Assembly (NCBI GenBank): GCA_938023035.1
Contig: CALIDI010000049.1
Span: 58,835-122,834, forward strand
Direction: 5' to 3'
Length of the DNA stretch: 64,000 bases
Source: an uncultured Leptolyngbyaceae cyanobacterium
GTDB taxonomy: Bacteria > Cyanobacteriota > Cyanobacteriia > Leptolyngbyales > Leptolyngbyaceae
Part shown: positions 47,500 to 57,598 of the stretch, in pieces
Layout of the letters: each line of letters begins with the position of its first letter
Position numbering within the stretch: position 1 is the stretch's first letter
Position numbers and translations under genes: made by a program
The notes under the pieces: model-generated
The model's input: only the letters and a program-made list of their open reading frames with translations
Databases searched by the model: none
What the model was told of the DNA's origin: nothing

Positions 47500-49158
47500 A
47501 TGACTTCATTGCTGGGGAAAACACTGCAAAACGGAAAATATACGCTCGACCAAGAGTTAGGGCGAGGCGGTTTTGGCATTACCTTCAAAGCCACTCACCA
47601 TCTTTTGGGACAGCCTGTGGTGATTAAAACCCTGAATGAAATGATTGGGCAAGATCCGAACTATGCTGACTACCAGCGTAAGTTTCAGGATGAAGCCCGA
47701 CGTTTGGCTCTATGCTTGCATCCTAACATTGTGCGGGTGAGTGATTTCTTTACAGAAGCCGGTCACGCCTATATGGTGATGGAGTTTATTGATGGAACGA
47801 GCCTCGATCAGGTGATCTTTCCAGATCAGCCGTTACCCGAAACAACAGCCATTCACTATATTCAGCAGGTAGGGGAAGCGCTTAAGGTCGTGCATCGCAA
47901 TGGGTTACTCCACCGCGATGTCAAACCTCACAATATTATGCGGCGGCGTGGTACTGACCAGGTTGTGCTGATTGATTTTGGCACGGCTAGAGAATTTGCC
48001 CTTGGCACGACCCAAACCCATACTAGCTTGGTGTCTTCGGGGTATGCGCCAATTGAGCAATACCTGACCCAGGGGCAGCGGACTCCTGCAACGGATGTGT
48101 ATGGTCTAGCGGCTACCCTTTACAGTCTGGTGACGGCGGTGGCTCCTGTTGCCGCTATTCTCCGCGATCGCCAGCCCCTGCCTGACCCGCGTAGCCTCCG
48201 CCCTGATTTGAGTGCAGCCACCAACCAGGCCATTATCCGAGGCATGGCCATGGAAGCGCAGCACCGCCCCTCTTCAGTCGATGACTGGCTAACGCTGTTA
48301 AACCGGCCAGAAGCAGGGGCAAGTGCTGCCGTGCCAGTGGAGAGATTGGCTCAAGGTTCAACTCAAACGGAGAAAACGCTGACGATCGCTTTACCTGCTG
48401 GTATTACTAACCCAGCCCTTTCACCGGACGCACATCACTCTACGGGGCATCGATGGCTAACGGGGCTGTTAGGGCTGTCGCTGCTAACCCTGCTGGGGGT
48501 AACCGTTGGCGCTTTTCACCTGCGATCGCGCCAGCCTACAGCGGTCATGGTTCCCAGCCCTTCAGATTCCCCTCCGGCCAGCCCACCCGTTACTCCGCCT
48601 CGCCCAAGTTCTAGTCCGGTACGGCCAAAACCCAGCCCTAGCCTTAACCCTAGCCCGCTGCCGACGGGTTCTCCCACCACAGCTCCAACCCCAACTCCGT
48701 TCACCCCGTCACCCTCACCCTTACCAGAACCAGAATATTCCCAAGAGATCCCTGTCGTGCCCGGGATTGTTCCTGGTACTCCTGAAGCAGATGTCATTGC
48801 CCAATTAGGCAAACCCCAACGAGAAACCCCTGGTTTTTTCCCAAATACCCGTGCTGTTTTGTACGAACTGCGTCAAAAAGAAATTGTTTTAGGCTACATC
48901 TACGACTTGACCTCAAATCGAGTACGCCAATCAGAAGCTTCTTTTGCCTCGACAGCCGATCCCCTGCAAATGAAAGTGGCCCTTAACAATATGCTGGCTG
49001 GGCGGGCGAATCTTAAAATTTTGCAAGGGCTAGAGCAAATTCAACAACGGCAGATGAACCAATTCAGTTTTGAGCGGGAAGGGTTCAAGGGAGTGATTGA
49101 ACGCAATGAACAAGACCGAATTTACATGGCTGTATGGGAGGCCGATCTGCATGATTAG
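47500..49158 (+). CDS. Membrane Ser/Thr protein kinase with extracytoplasmic domain
   Basis: A 552-residue PknB-type kinase. The N-terminal kinase domain (about 14-275) has G-loop GRGGFGITF, Lys43, HRDVKPHN (138-145) and DFGTA (159-163). A membrane helix follows (about 312-333, [21 protein letters not shown]), then a Pro/Ser/Thr-rich linker (about 345-408). A C-terminal domain of about 140 residues ([21 protein letters not shown]...) would lie outside the cytoplasm and may sense a ligand. It is common in cyanobacteria with unknown targets. Confidence 0.9.
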   Translation: MTSLLGKTLQNGKYTLDQELGRGGFGITFKATHHLLGQPVVIKTLNEMIGQDPNYADYQRKFQDEARRLALCLHPNIVRVSDFFTEAGHAYMVMEFIDGTSLDQVIFPDQPLPETTAIHYIQQVGEALKVVHRNGLLHRDVKPHNIMRRRGTDQVVLIDFGTAREFALGTTQTHTSLVSSGYAPIEQYLTQGQRTPATDVYGLAATLYSLVTAVAPVAAILRDRQPLPDPRSLRPDLSAATNQAIIRGMAMEAQHRPSSVDDWLTLLNRPEAGASAAVPVERLAQGSTQTEKTLTIALPAGITNPALSPDAHHSTGHRWLTGLLGLSLLTLLGVTVGAFHLRSRQPTAVMVPSPSDSPPASPPVTPPRPSSSPVRPKPSPSLNPSPLPTGSPTTAPTPTPFTPSPSPLPEPEYSQEIPVVPGIVPGTPEADVIAQLGKPQRETPGFFPNTRAVLYELRQKEIVLGYIYDLTSNRVRQSEASFASTADPLQMKVALNNMLAGRANLKILQGLEQIQQRQMNQFSFEREGFKGVIERNEQDRIYMAVWEADLHD

Positions 49159-49509
49159 TGAGTGAATGAGTGCACCAGCCAATACGGTAACACCCTAAAG
49201 CCGGATCCCCTTCGCCTGTTGGGAGAAGGGACTGGGGGATGGAGAGCTTTGCTCTTTCCGCAGGGTGGGGCAACTTGCAAAGGCGGGATACACCCGGGAA
49301 GAACACCCATTGGTATGGCGCAAGTGCCTTCTCGAACTCGATGATCTCAGCTATACGATGAATGCTGGCTATACGATGAATGCTGATGTAGTGGAACCCC
49401 TACTTAACCCATGGAAACGGCTTGATTAGAATAAAATTAATCACCTCGTAAGTGTGATTCACTCTGCAAAGGCGATTGCTACCACTGCCGTTTCTCTCCG
49501 CGAATAGCT
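49159..49509. other. Intergenic region with family B repeat
   Basis: Contains repeat copy 49201-49296 and a short direct repeat (CTATACGATGAATGCTG, near 49351 and 49370). I see no gene. Confidence 0.5.
49201..49296 (+). repeat. Dispersed repeat family B, copy 4
   Basis: GTTGGGAGAAGGGACTGGGG, GCTCTTTCCGCAGGGTGGGG and CAACTTGCAAAGGCGGGATA match the copies at 21655 and 43721. Confidence 0.6.
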
Positions 49510-49833
49510 ATGGGATTCTTTGATTCAGAAATCGTTCAACAGGAAGCCAAACAGCTTTTTGAGGATTACCAAAACCTGATAACACTGGGGGCCGACTACG
49601 GTAAGTTTGATCGGGAAGGTAAGAAAATCTTCATTGAACAAATGGAAGCTTTGATGGATCGCTATCGTATCTTTATGAAGCGGTTTGAGCTATCTGAAGA
49701 CTTCATGGCAAAGATGACCGTTGAGCAGCTTAAAACGCAACTGGGTCAGTTTGGCATTACCCCACAACAGATGTTTGAACAGATGCAACTGACGCTAAAT
49801 CGGATGAAAGCTGAGATTGAGAAAGCACCTTAG
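49510..49833 (+). CDS. DUF1825 family protein
   Basis: A 107-residue, highly helical cyanobacterial protein: MGFFDSEIVQQEAKQLFEDY, then MEALMDRYRIFMKRFELSEDF and QLGQFGITPQQMF. This is the DUF1825 pattern, found in essentially all cyanobacteria. The function is unknown. It is a single gene. Confidence 0.92.
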   Translation: MGFFDSEIVQQEAKQLFEDYQNLITLGADYGKFDREGKKIFIEQMEALMDRYRIFMKRFELSEDFMAKMTVEQLKTQLGQFGITPQQMFEQMQLTLNRMKAEIEKAP

Positions 49834-50328
49834 CAGCGTGAGTTTTATCATTCGGAACGTTCACTATACGCTCACTATAAAGAGACAGGGGTTGCAGGAG
49901 GGTAGCCTGGTGGTGAGGTTCTAGCGTTTTCAGTTGATTTCTAGCGGTAGAAACTCAGGTGAGAATAGGAGCAGGAGCGAACCCCCGAGTTGGGGGCAGC
50001 ACCCTCACACCTCTGTAACCTCCAATAAACCCAGCAACCAGGCGATGGTCATCGTCCATACTTCTTAGGACGTCGCAAAGTCGCCCGATACTGCGATCGT
50101 CATCAGTAACATTGCGACAGCGAGTCAGAAAGCCTACCCACTAGCATTAGTCATTGAGCACTTGGCTTTGCTCTCAGCCTTCTAACCAAAGTAACACTTT
50201 CTGCTCCATTGGTTTCATCAAGACTGGTTTCATCAAGACCTCAAGCCTGCTCGCGTTGCAGGCGCTCTACAAAACGACGATCCTCAATCCTCTGTAGATA
50301 TAAGATATAGGATGAATCGGTTGAACCC
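49834..50328. other. Intergenic region, repeats E and F
   Basis: It holds the family E copy at 49975-50048. A segment at 50153-50205 (GAGCACTTGGCTTTGCTCTC...CCAAAGTAAC) recurs in diverged form at 56763-56812. I see no gene. Confidence 0.5.
49975..50048 (+). repeat. Dispersed repeat family E, copy 3
   Basis: GAACCCCCGAGTTGGGGGCA, CACACCTCTGTAACCTCCAA and CCAGCAACCAGGCGATG align in order with 60288-60345. Confidence 0.6.
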
Positions 50329-52129
<1,801 letters not shown>

Positions 52130-53608
52130 TCAGATGGGTCGTTTTGCCTGTAGGGAAGCTACTAAGTTGCGGACTAGGCCTAGTTTGTGCTTCTTGCGGC
52201 TTTTGTAAGCGGCCAACTCCTGCACTAAGATTTGCCAGCGTTGGTAGTGCATTTCCTCATGGGTAAACCCCCGTGCGTACCCTAGGGCAGTCATTCCCAT
52301 TGTTTGCAAGGCGGCTATCTCACTGGCGGCCCGCTGAATCTCTACTGCCAGGGCGTGGCTATCTCCGACGGGTAACAATTTACCTGTTTGGCCATCCTGA
52401 ATGCAATCGCGCAAGCCCGCCGTATCACTGGCCAGAACTGGAATTGCTTGAGACCAGGCATCGTAAACAATACGAGGTTGCTCATCAGACAGATTGGGCA
52501 CAACGAGCGCGTGATAGTTTCGCAATAAGGCAAAAAAATCGTCGCCATAGGGAACCGTACCCAGCAGGCGAATGCTGTGGGGGGGCGCGATCGCCTCACT
52601 GGCTTGTTGACAGACTGAAAACAGATCCCCCTGGCCCAAAATATCAAGTTGAACCGAAGTCGTAGCCTGAAGCTGATGCATCGCCTCTAAAAGAACCAGG
52701 ATTCCCTTTGATTGCACCAGCCGACCTGCAAATAGCAGCCGTAATTGGGGTGATCGCTGTTTTTCCTGCCAGGTTTCCAGGGCAACGGTCTCAGAAAGAA
52801 CCTGCGCTGCATCAATCCAGGAAGCATGCATCACATAGCCCTGTTGAGAATGGCCAGTCAGCAAGCTTTGGCGATACTCTGACTGAGTAAAGGTAGCCAG
52901 ATCCGCCCGCTTCATGCACCAGCGGCCAGCCGACTCATAAAGCCAGGCGCGTAGCTTTTCTTGCCAGGAATGAGACCGATTAGAAGTTAAGCGCCAGGGA
53001 GCCGATTCAACGTTAATGAAAAAAAACTTGTCTTGCAGCAGCACAATGGGTAGCAAGAGCCAAGCGTAAGGAAAGGGCCAGCCGGCTAACCCAGAATGAA
53101 CGACCTCAACCTGTTGAGTGACCCGCCACAAGGAGGCAAGAGTAGCTGGCAAGCTCAGAAATGCCTGATACATACTATCCGGGGCAGGTAAGTCAACGTA
53201 GCAAACTCCTGCAAGATCAGCGAGGTGATCTAGACAAACATACTCCTCTGGTGGTGGACCTCTGCGGAGCGGAGCAGCCAAAACTAAATGCTCGATATAC
53301 TTCACATGCCCCTGTAAATCCTTAACCCAGAGAGGGTCAAGATAACGTTTCCCTGACTCATCTAGATAAAACGGCAATGTCGGGGTTGCTAACAAGTAGG
53401 GAACCTCAATGGGAGGTAGGGATGTCGTTGTAGGCAGAGCATCACACATGACAAGCCTAACAAAACCACACAGACCATCCTGTGGATTGCTGAATAAGGA
53501 GGTTCTTCTTAGTCTAGCGAGCCATTCGGAACCCGTCGATAGGTAATCCGCATTTTTGCTGAATCCTTTGGGCCTTTCAAGAAAAGATTTTTTGAAAGAC
53601 TGAGACAA
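52130..53608 (-). CDS. Glycosyltransferase family 4 (group 1)
   Basis: A GT-B glycosyltransferase of up to 492 residues. The C-terminal donor-binding half shows LRLLFAGRLVQSKGILVLLEA, LDILGQGDL, IRLLGTVPYGDDFFALLRNYHALVVPNLSDEQPRIVYDAWSQAIPVLAS (with the E in the usual Ex7E region replaced by the DEQPRIVYDA pattern) and GLRDCIQDGQTGKLLP. The start is uncertain: no ribosome binding site is visible at 53608, and ATG 53449 (CDALPTTTSLPPIEVPYLLA) would give a more usual 439-residue protein. It probably acts on envelope or exopolysaccharide. Confidence 0.85.
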   Translation of the reverse strand: MSQSFKKSFLERPKGFSKNADYLSTGSEWLARLRRTSLFSNPQDGLCGFVRLVMCDALPTTTSLPPIEVPYLLATPTLPFYLDESGKRYLDPLWVKDLQGHVKYIEHLVLAAPLRRGPPPEEYVCLDHLADLAGVCYVDLPAPDSMYQAFLSLPATLASLWRVTQQVEVVHSGLAGWPFPYAWLLLPIVLLQDKFFFINVESAPWRLTSNRSHSWQEKLRAWLYESAGRWCMKRADLATFTQSEYRQSLLTGHSQQGYVMHASWIDAAQVLSETVALETWQEKQRSPQLRLLFAGRLVQSKGILVLLEAMHQLQATTSVQLDILGQGDLFSVCQQASEAIAPPHSIRLLGTVPYGDDFFALLRNYHALVVPNLSDEQPRIVYDAWSQAIPVLASDTAGLRDCIQDGQTGKLLPVGDSHALAVEIQRAASEIAALQTMGMTALGYARGFTHEEMHYQRWQILVQELAAYKSRKKHKLGLVRNLVASLQAKRPI

Positions 53609-53702
53609 GTTTGAATGCGGGCTGACTGACCAATCTTTTTTCCTAGAAAGATTTTAGGCGTTTTGTCAACGAGTCAGGGTTAAACGTTTTGGTCTTGTTG
53701 CC

Positions 53703-53807
53703 TGTGGCACTGGGTGCAGAACACGTTTCCTCAGCGACCATTACTAAACATGTTCATATAATTTATGTATGTGTGGCACTGGGTGCAGAACACGTTTCTT
53801 CAGCGAC
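53703..53807 (+). repeat. Two copies of a 36-nt repeat around a 33-nt spacer
   Basis: The 36-nt units at 53703-53738 and 53772-53807 differ at one position. Each begins TGTGGCACTGGGTGCAGAAC and ends TCAGCGAC. The 33-nt spacer is AT-rich and unrelated. The lengths fit a one-spacer CRISPR, but there are only two units, no cas genes in the window and no similarity to CRISPR repeats I know. A 69-bp tandem duplication with diverged middle is the alternative. Confidence 0.55.
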
Positions 53808-53814
53808 GGCTCAA

Positions 53815-55548
53815 TCACGTTGCAGCTTCATAAACGGGGCAACTCCCCTCTGGGGCCACTTTCATTTCAAACAAGGGAGAGTGCTGGTTCCAGCAGCGTT
53901 GGTTTCGATAATAGCGGCAACTGGCACAGCAATTCCAGGGTTGAGGGGAAACGTCGCGCCAGTGTGTTAAGCGATCGCTCCCTTGGCGAAGGAGCTGTTG
54001 TTGCGGCAGTCCCCTGAGTACCAACTCATCTCCCTGCCAGCGGGCCTCAATCAATCCGGTATCGGCCAGGATATGCCAGCGAGGATCCGTTGTCACCGAG
54101 CTTGGCAGAGAAATTGTAACCACCGTATCCATTTCTAACAGTTCGCCCTCATAGATACTTTCTGGGGCTTCAGGTTGCAAGAAGGTTGCACCAATGGGCA
54201 ATTCTACCCGGCTACCAACGGCTGGTAGATGCAAGTGATAGCGGTTTTGCAACTCTTCTAAACCGGTTAAATCTGCCAGGTAGCTGGAGGTTCCGTGGAG
54301 CAAGACCACATGCTGAGGACGCAAATTATGAATCAGTTGTGTTGTTCCATGCCCATCACAGTGTTGGGCTAACAGGTAGGTTTCATCAAGCGGGCAGGGG
54401 ATATTTTGGCGTTTTTTTGCAAGTAGCTCTTGATGGGGCACTGCGCTAAAACCGGCGCGGTGGGGTTCGTGGGGAGTCAAAATGAGCCAGTTTTCTGGCT
54501 GATCGGCGTAGTAGGGGGTTATGTCGGTGGTTTCGTCACACAGGACAATGCAGGGTGAATCGAGTTGATTGATCCTCTTTCTAAATCCAGTGGAGCCAGC
54601 CATTCGCCGCATTCGAGGGCGCACTTTTTCATCCCAAAAGAGGGGCTGGTGCCGCGCGAAGTTTTGCACGGCCACAGGCAGATGGGGCAAAATCTCTAGG
54701 TAGGTGTCGCAGGCGCTCGCCACGGCCTCATCCACCCAAATCGTAAAGTCTTTGCCAGTAAAGTGATGGTGACTGCGCAGCAGCAGCAGCAATTCCTGAG
54801 CGAGGCCCAGGGGTGCGACGGGTAGTAGTATATTGCAGTTCGCTGCGATCGCCCGACTAATGCGCTCGGCTAGTTGGTTTTCTTGCTGCCGACGATGGGG
54901 GTGGCGCGCCGTGCCATAGCTGCCCTCTACGATTAGCACATCGGGCGCGAGACTGCGCATCTCTTCTAGAGGCAAGCCCTCCACAAGGCGAGAGTTTGAC
55001 AAGAAAAAATCACCCGTATAGATCACGGTATAGGGGCGATGCCGATCACGCAGTGCTCCTGAGCTAGCCGGGGGCGTATACTGCAAGGCGATCGCAGCCG
55101 CCCCTGGCAAATGTCCAGCAGGGTAAAGAGAAACAGTTAGACCATCAAAAAACTCAACGGGTGTTCGCCAAGGCAATGCCCGACAGAAGCCGGGGGGAAC
55201 CGTCTCTTGCCAATTTAATGGCAGCAGTTGAGTCGTCACCTCACTAGCATAAATTGGCAACCGTGGAAAATTGTGATGAAGATCCAGCAGCCCGGCGGCA
55301 TGATCCTGATGAGCATGGCTACAAAGCACTAAGTCAACAGAACTCAGCCCCTCTAATAATGCTGCCGATAAACGAGGTAAGCCACAATCTAATAGAACAC
55401 GGTACTTCCCTAGCTGTAATAGGAAGCATACCCCTTCGTTATTTTGTCCAACACCATAGGTCAGACACTCCAGTTCACTCACGCCTGAGTCGTTGCTCCT
55501 CCGGTTTGCATCGCCAGACATTGAGCCAGTCGGTCTAGGTTGGCCCAC
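53815..55548 (-). CDS. MBL-fold beta-CASP-type hydrolase with C-terminal Cys4 module
   Basis: A 577-residue metallo-beta-lactamase-fold protein. The metal motif is SHAHQDHAAGL, with further ligands in YPAGHLPGA and YTGDF. A beta-CASP-like insert lies between about 210 and 400, and HVVLLHGTSSYLADL gives the late His motif. Relatives are RNA-processing nucleases or exonuclease-like proteins. At the C-terminus C541, C544, C552 and C570 follow the pattern CxxCRYY...C...CPVYE, similar to the protein at 20532. An alternative ATG nine codons in (MSGDANRRS) is possible. Its start lies 40 bases after a 40-residue membrane protein gene on the same strand. Confidence 0.85.
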   Translation of the reverse strand: MGQPRPTGSMSGDANRRSNDSGVSELECLTYGVGQNNEGVCFLLQLGKYRVLLDCGLPRLSAALLEGLSSVDLVLCSHAHQDHAAGLLDLHHNFPRLPIYASEVTTQLLPLNWQETVPPGFCRALPWRTPVEFFDGLTVSLYPAGHLPGAAAIALQYTPPASSGALRDRHRPYTVIYTGDFFLSNSRLVEGLPLEEMRSLAPDVLIVEGSYGTARHPHRRQQENQLAERISRAIAANCNILLPVAPLGLAQELLLLLRSHHHFTGKDFTIWVDEAVASACDTYLEILPHLPVAVQNFARHQPLFWDEKVRPRMRRMAGSTGFRKRINQLDSPCIVLCDETTDITPYYADQPENWLILTPHEPHRAGFSAVPHQELLAKKRQNIPCPLDETYLLAQHCDGHGTTQLIHNLRPQHVVLLHGTSSYLADLTGLEELQNRYHLHLPAVGSRVELPIGATFLQPEAPESIYEGELLEMDTVVTISLPSSVTTDPRWHILADTGLIEARWQGDELVLRGLPQQQLLRQGSDRLTHWRDVSPQPWNCCASCRYYRNQRCWNQHSPLFEMKVAPEGSCPVYEAAT

Positions 55549-55587
55549 CGGCTCTGGTAAGACTGGCTAGCTATCACGCCTGTGCCT

Positions 55588-55710
55588 TTAGTGAGCCGAA
55601 CCATTGCCGTGATAGTTATCCGAGTCGTAGAAGCCGTTGCGGGTTCCAAAAAACAGGCAAGAGATGGTAAAAATCCCTGTCAATACAAGCAAGATTGTTT
55701 TTACATCCAT
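55588..55710 (-). CDS. 40-residue single-helix membrane protein
   Basis: The complete product begins MDVKTILLVLTGIFTISCLF and ends FGTRNGFYDSDNYHGNGSAH: one membrane helix, then a polar tail with the strongly patterned GFYDSDNYHGNGSAH. The tail looks like a constrained motif, not random sequence, and I believe similar tails occur in other cyanobacteria, though I cannot name the family. It lies 39 bases upstream of the MBL-fold gene, possibly in one transcript. Confidence 0.7.
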   Translation of the reverse strand: MDVKTILLVLTGIFTISCLFFGTRNGFYDSDNYHGNGSAH

Positions 55711-55847
55711 AGGGGTAAAGATTCTCTAGTAAAAATTGATGCCTCAACGCTTAGTCAGAAGGGTATGAATTTTCCCAAAACGTTAGTAGGCATTGTAAAA
55801 CAGTTTTTAACGATTCTAAGAAAACCAATACTTTTTCAACAAGTTCT

Positions 55848-56507
55848 GTGGAAAACCCTCAAAGCCTTTATCTCTCTGGCCCCTCACCGATTCAGCCTGG
55901 CGAATTGGCGCAATCGTTTTTAACATCTCACTGGTTGAGCCGCCCCGCGACCCAGGTCGCCCCAGATTTAATTGGTTGTACCCTCGTGCGCCAGTTGCCT
56001 AATGGCGATTGTCTGCGGGGGCAAATTGTTGAGACCGAAGCCTATGAAGCTGGAGATCCGGCTTGCCACGCCTATCGCCGCAAGACGGCGCGTAATGCCG
56101 TAATGTTTGGGCCAGCCGGGTTTACCTACGTATACCTGATTTATGGCATGTATCATTGCCTCAATGTTGTGACTGATCGCCCAGAGTTTGCCAGTGCTGT
56201 ATTGATCCGGGCATTACAGCTAGAAACGATTCCTCCATTCACAACCTCCAGGCGAGAATCACCCCATCGTCTCGCCGCAGGCCCTGGTAAGTTGTGTCGA
56301 GTTCTCCAAATTGATCTCAGCCTCACCGCTCAGGTGCTCCAACCAGGGTCTCCTCTCTGGTTGGAACCCCGCCCAAAGAGCTTTAGGGATCGCTATCCTC
56401 AAGGTCAACCGCCCTTAGTACAAACAACGCGAATTGGCTTATCCCAGGGGGGAGATTTACCCTGGCGCTGGTACTTGGCCGACTCTCCTGCGGTTTCAAA
56501 GCGCTAG
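55848..56507 (+). CDS. mpg: DNA-3-methyladenine glycosylase (AAG/MPG family)
   Basis: A 219-residue base-excision repair enzyme removing alkylated purines. Landmarks: [10 protein letters not shown], the catalytic-water Glu in [19 protein letters not shown], the intercalating Tyr region in [36 protein letters not shown] and [10 protein letters not shown]. It starts at GTG 55848 ([10 protein letters not shown]). The residues before about 25 are not conserved, so a later start is possible. Confidence 0.92.
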   Translation: MENPQSLYLSGPSPIQPGELAQSFLTSHWLSRPATQVAPDLIGCTLVRQLPNGDCLRGQIVETEAYEAGDPACHAYRRKTARNAVMFGPAGFTYVYLIYGMYHCLNVVTDRPEFASAVLIRALQLETIPPFTTSRRESPHRLAAGPGKLCRVLQIDLSLTAQVLQPGSPLWLEPRPKSFRDRYPQGQPPLVQTTRIGLSQGGDLPWRWYLADSPAVSKR

Positions 56508-56900
56508 GCACATAGATTTAATCAAGCCGGGAATATCACTGGGAATAGGGATGAACTGAGATCCGAGTCAGTCCATACTGACTGAGAATGGTTCCTCAGG
56601 GAATATCAAGCCGGGAATATGGACGAATTGAGATACCATCCTGAACCGAACCATAAGGACATATTGGCATAGACTGCCTAGAGGGCAGAGAGCACCGACC
56701 TTGCTTTGTGGCTGCTGGGTAGCTATGGCGATCGCGAGTCAACCAGCCTTGCAACATCGACGGTTGAGCACTTGGTTTTGTCCGCAGCGTTCTGATCAAA
56801 GCTCCATTGCTCGACGAGGTGATTCATGGAATGGCTCAGGTTAGTAGCGGGCAATGGTCAACCACTGGGTAGGACGTTATAATGGTAAGAAGACCTTCAA
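56508..56900. other. Intergenic region before tmRNA
   Basis: It contains a direct repeat ATCAAGCCGGGAATAT (56521-56536 and 56605-56620), each followed by a GAATTGAGAT-like block, a family F piece (56763-56812) and the tmRNA promoter. Confidence 0.5.
56855..56883 (+). promoter_or_regulatory. tmRNA promoter
   Basis: TGGTCA (56855-56860), 17 bases, then a perfect TATAAT (56878-56883), 17 bases before the mature tmRNA 5' end. Confidence 0.7.
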
Positions 56901-57286
56901 GGGGCTGTAACGGTTTCGACGTTTTGGCGAACACTGTATTGTGATTCAGGCCGAGAGCGAGCTAACTCTCGTAAATCAATGGCTCAAACATCGTACATGC
57001 GAACAACATCGTACCTTTTGCTCGTAAGGCTGCACCTGTTGCTGCTTAAATAACCACTCTCTGGTTCGAGCGTCTGCGATTTGACTCCGTTAAGAATAGC
57101 AGACTTAACCCCAACGGATGCACTAGTGTTCTGCCTCTGGTCAGCCACTGGTTAAGACTTTACCAGAGCATCCCACCGTTAGGGATAAGTAACGGTTCCC
57201 GCTGTGAGGGTTAGATCAGCTAAGCCTGTGAATGAGCGATACACCAATAACCAGAGCGGACACGGGTTCGACTCCCGTCAGCTCCA
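56901..57286 (+). ncRNA. ssrA: tmRNA (trans-translation RNA)
   Basis: The 5' end GGGGCTGTAACGGTTTCGAC and the 3' end GGTTCGACTCCCGTCAGCTCC form the tRNA-like domain, with acceptor stem GGGGCTG pairing with CAGCTCC. The reading frame at 56999-57049 encodes ANNIVPFARKAAPVAA followed by TAA, the cyanobacterial degradation tag. The 3' CCA is not encoded directly after the stem. The order is the standard one-piece form. Confidence 0.98.
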
Positions 57287-57598
57287 TCCAATCATTGGTA
57301 CTGCTACAGTGCACCCCGGGTAATTGCATTAGTGCAAGACCAGTGCCGCTATGCGGAACTCGAACGACACAGTTCAAAGTAAGAAATGCTGGGTATATCC
57401 GTATTTTAAGATTCCTGAATAGGCGGCGAATTGCTGCTGTGGTGTGCTAGGTTGCTGGGCGCAATGCAATTGCAGATGATTGTAGGGGTAGACATAGCCC
57501 CCAATCTTCTCTGATGACAGTAAGTTAGGATTGCCTACTTGCTGCCCTGACCTTCTAGATAACCGGGATTGAAGAGCTGATTGCCGTAAAATCAGGGA

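Noticed and set aside
53689..53970. 93-codon plus-strand ORF containing VALGAEHVSSAT twice
   Set aside because: It arises from the 36-nt repeats and then runs antisense into the MBL gene. No start site support.
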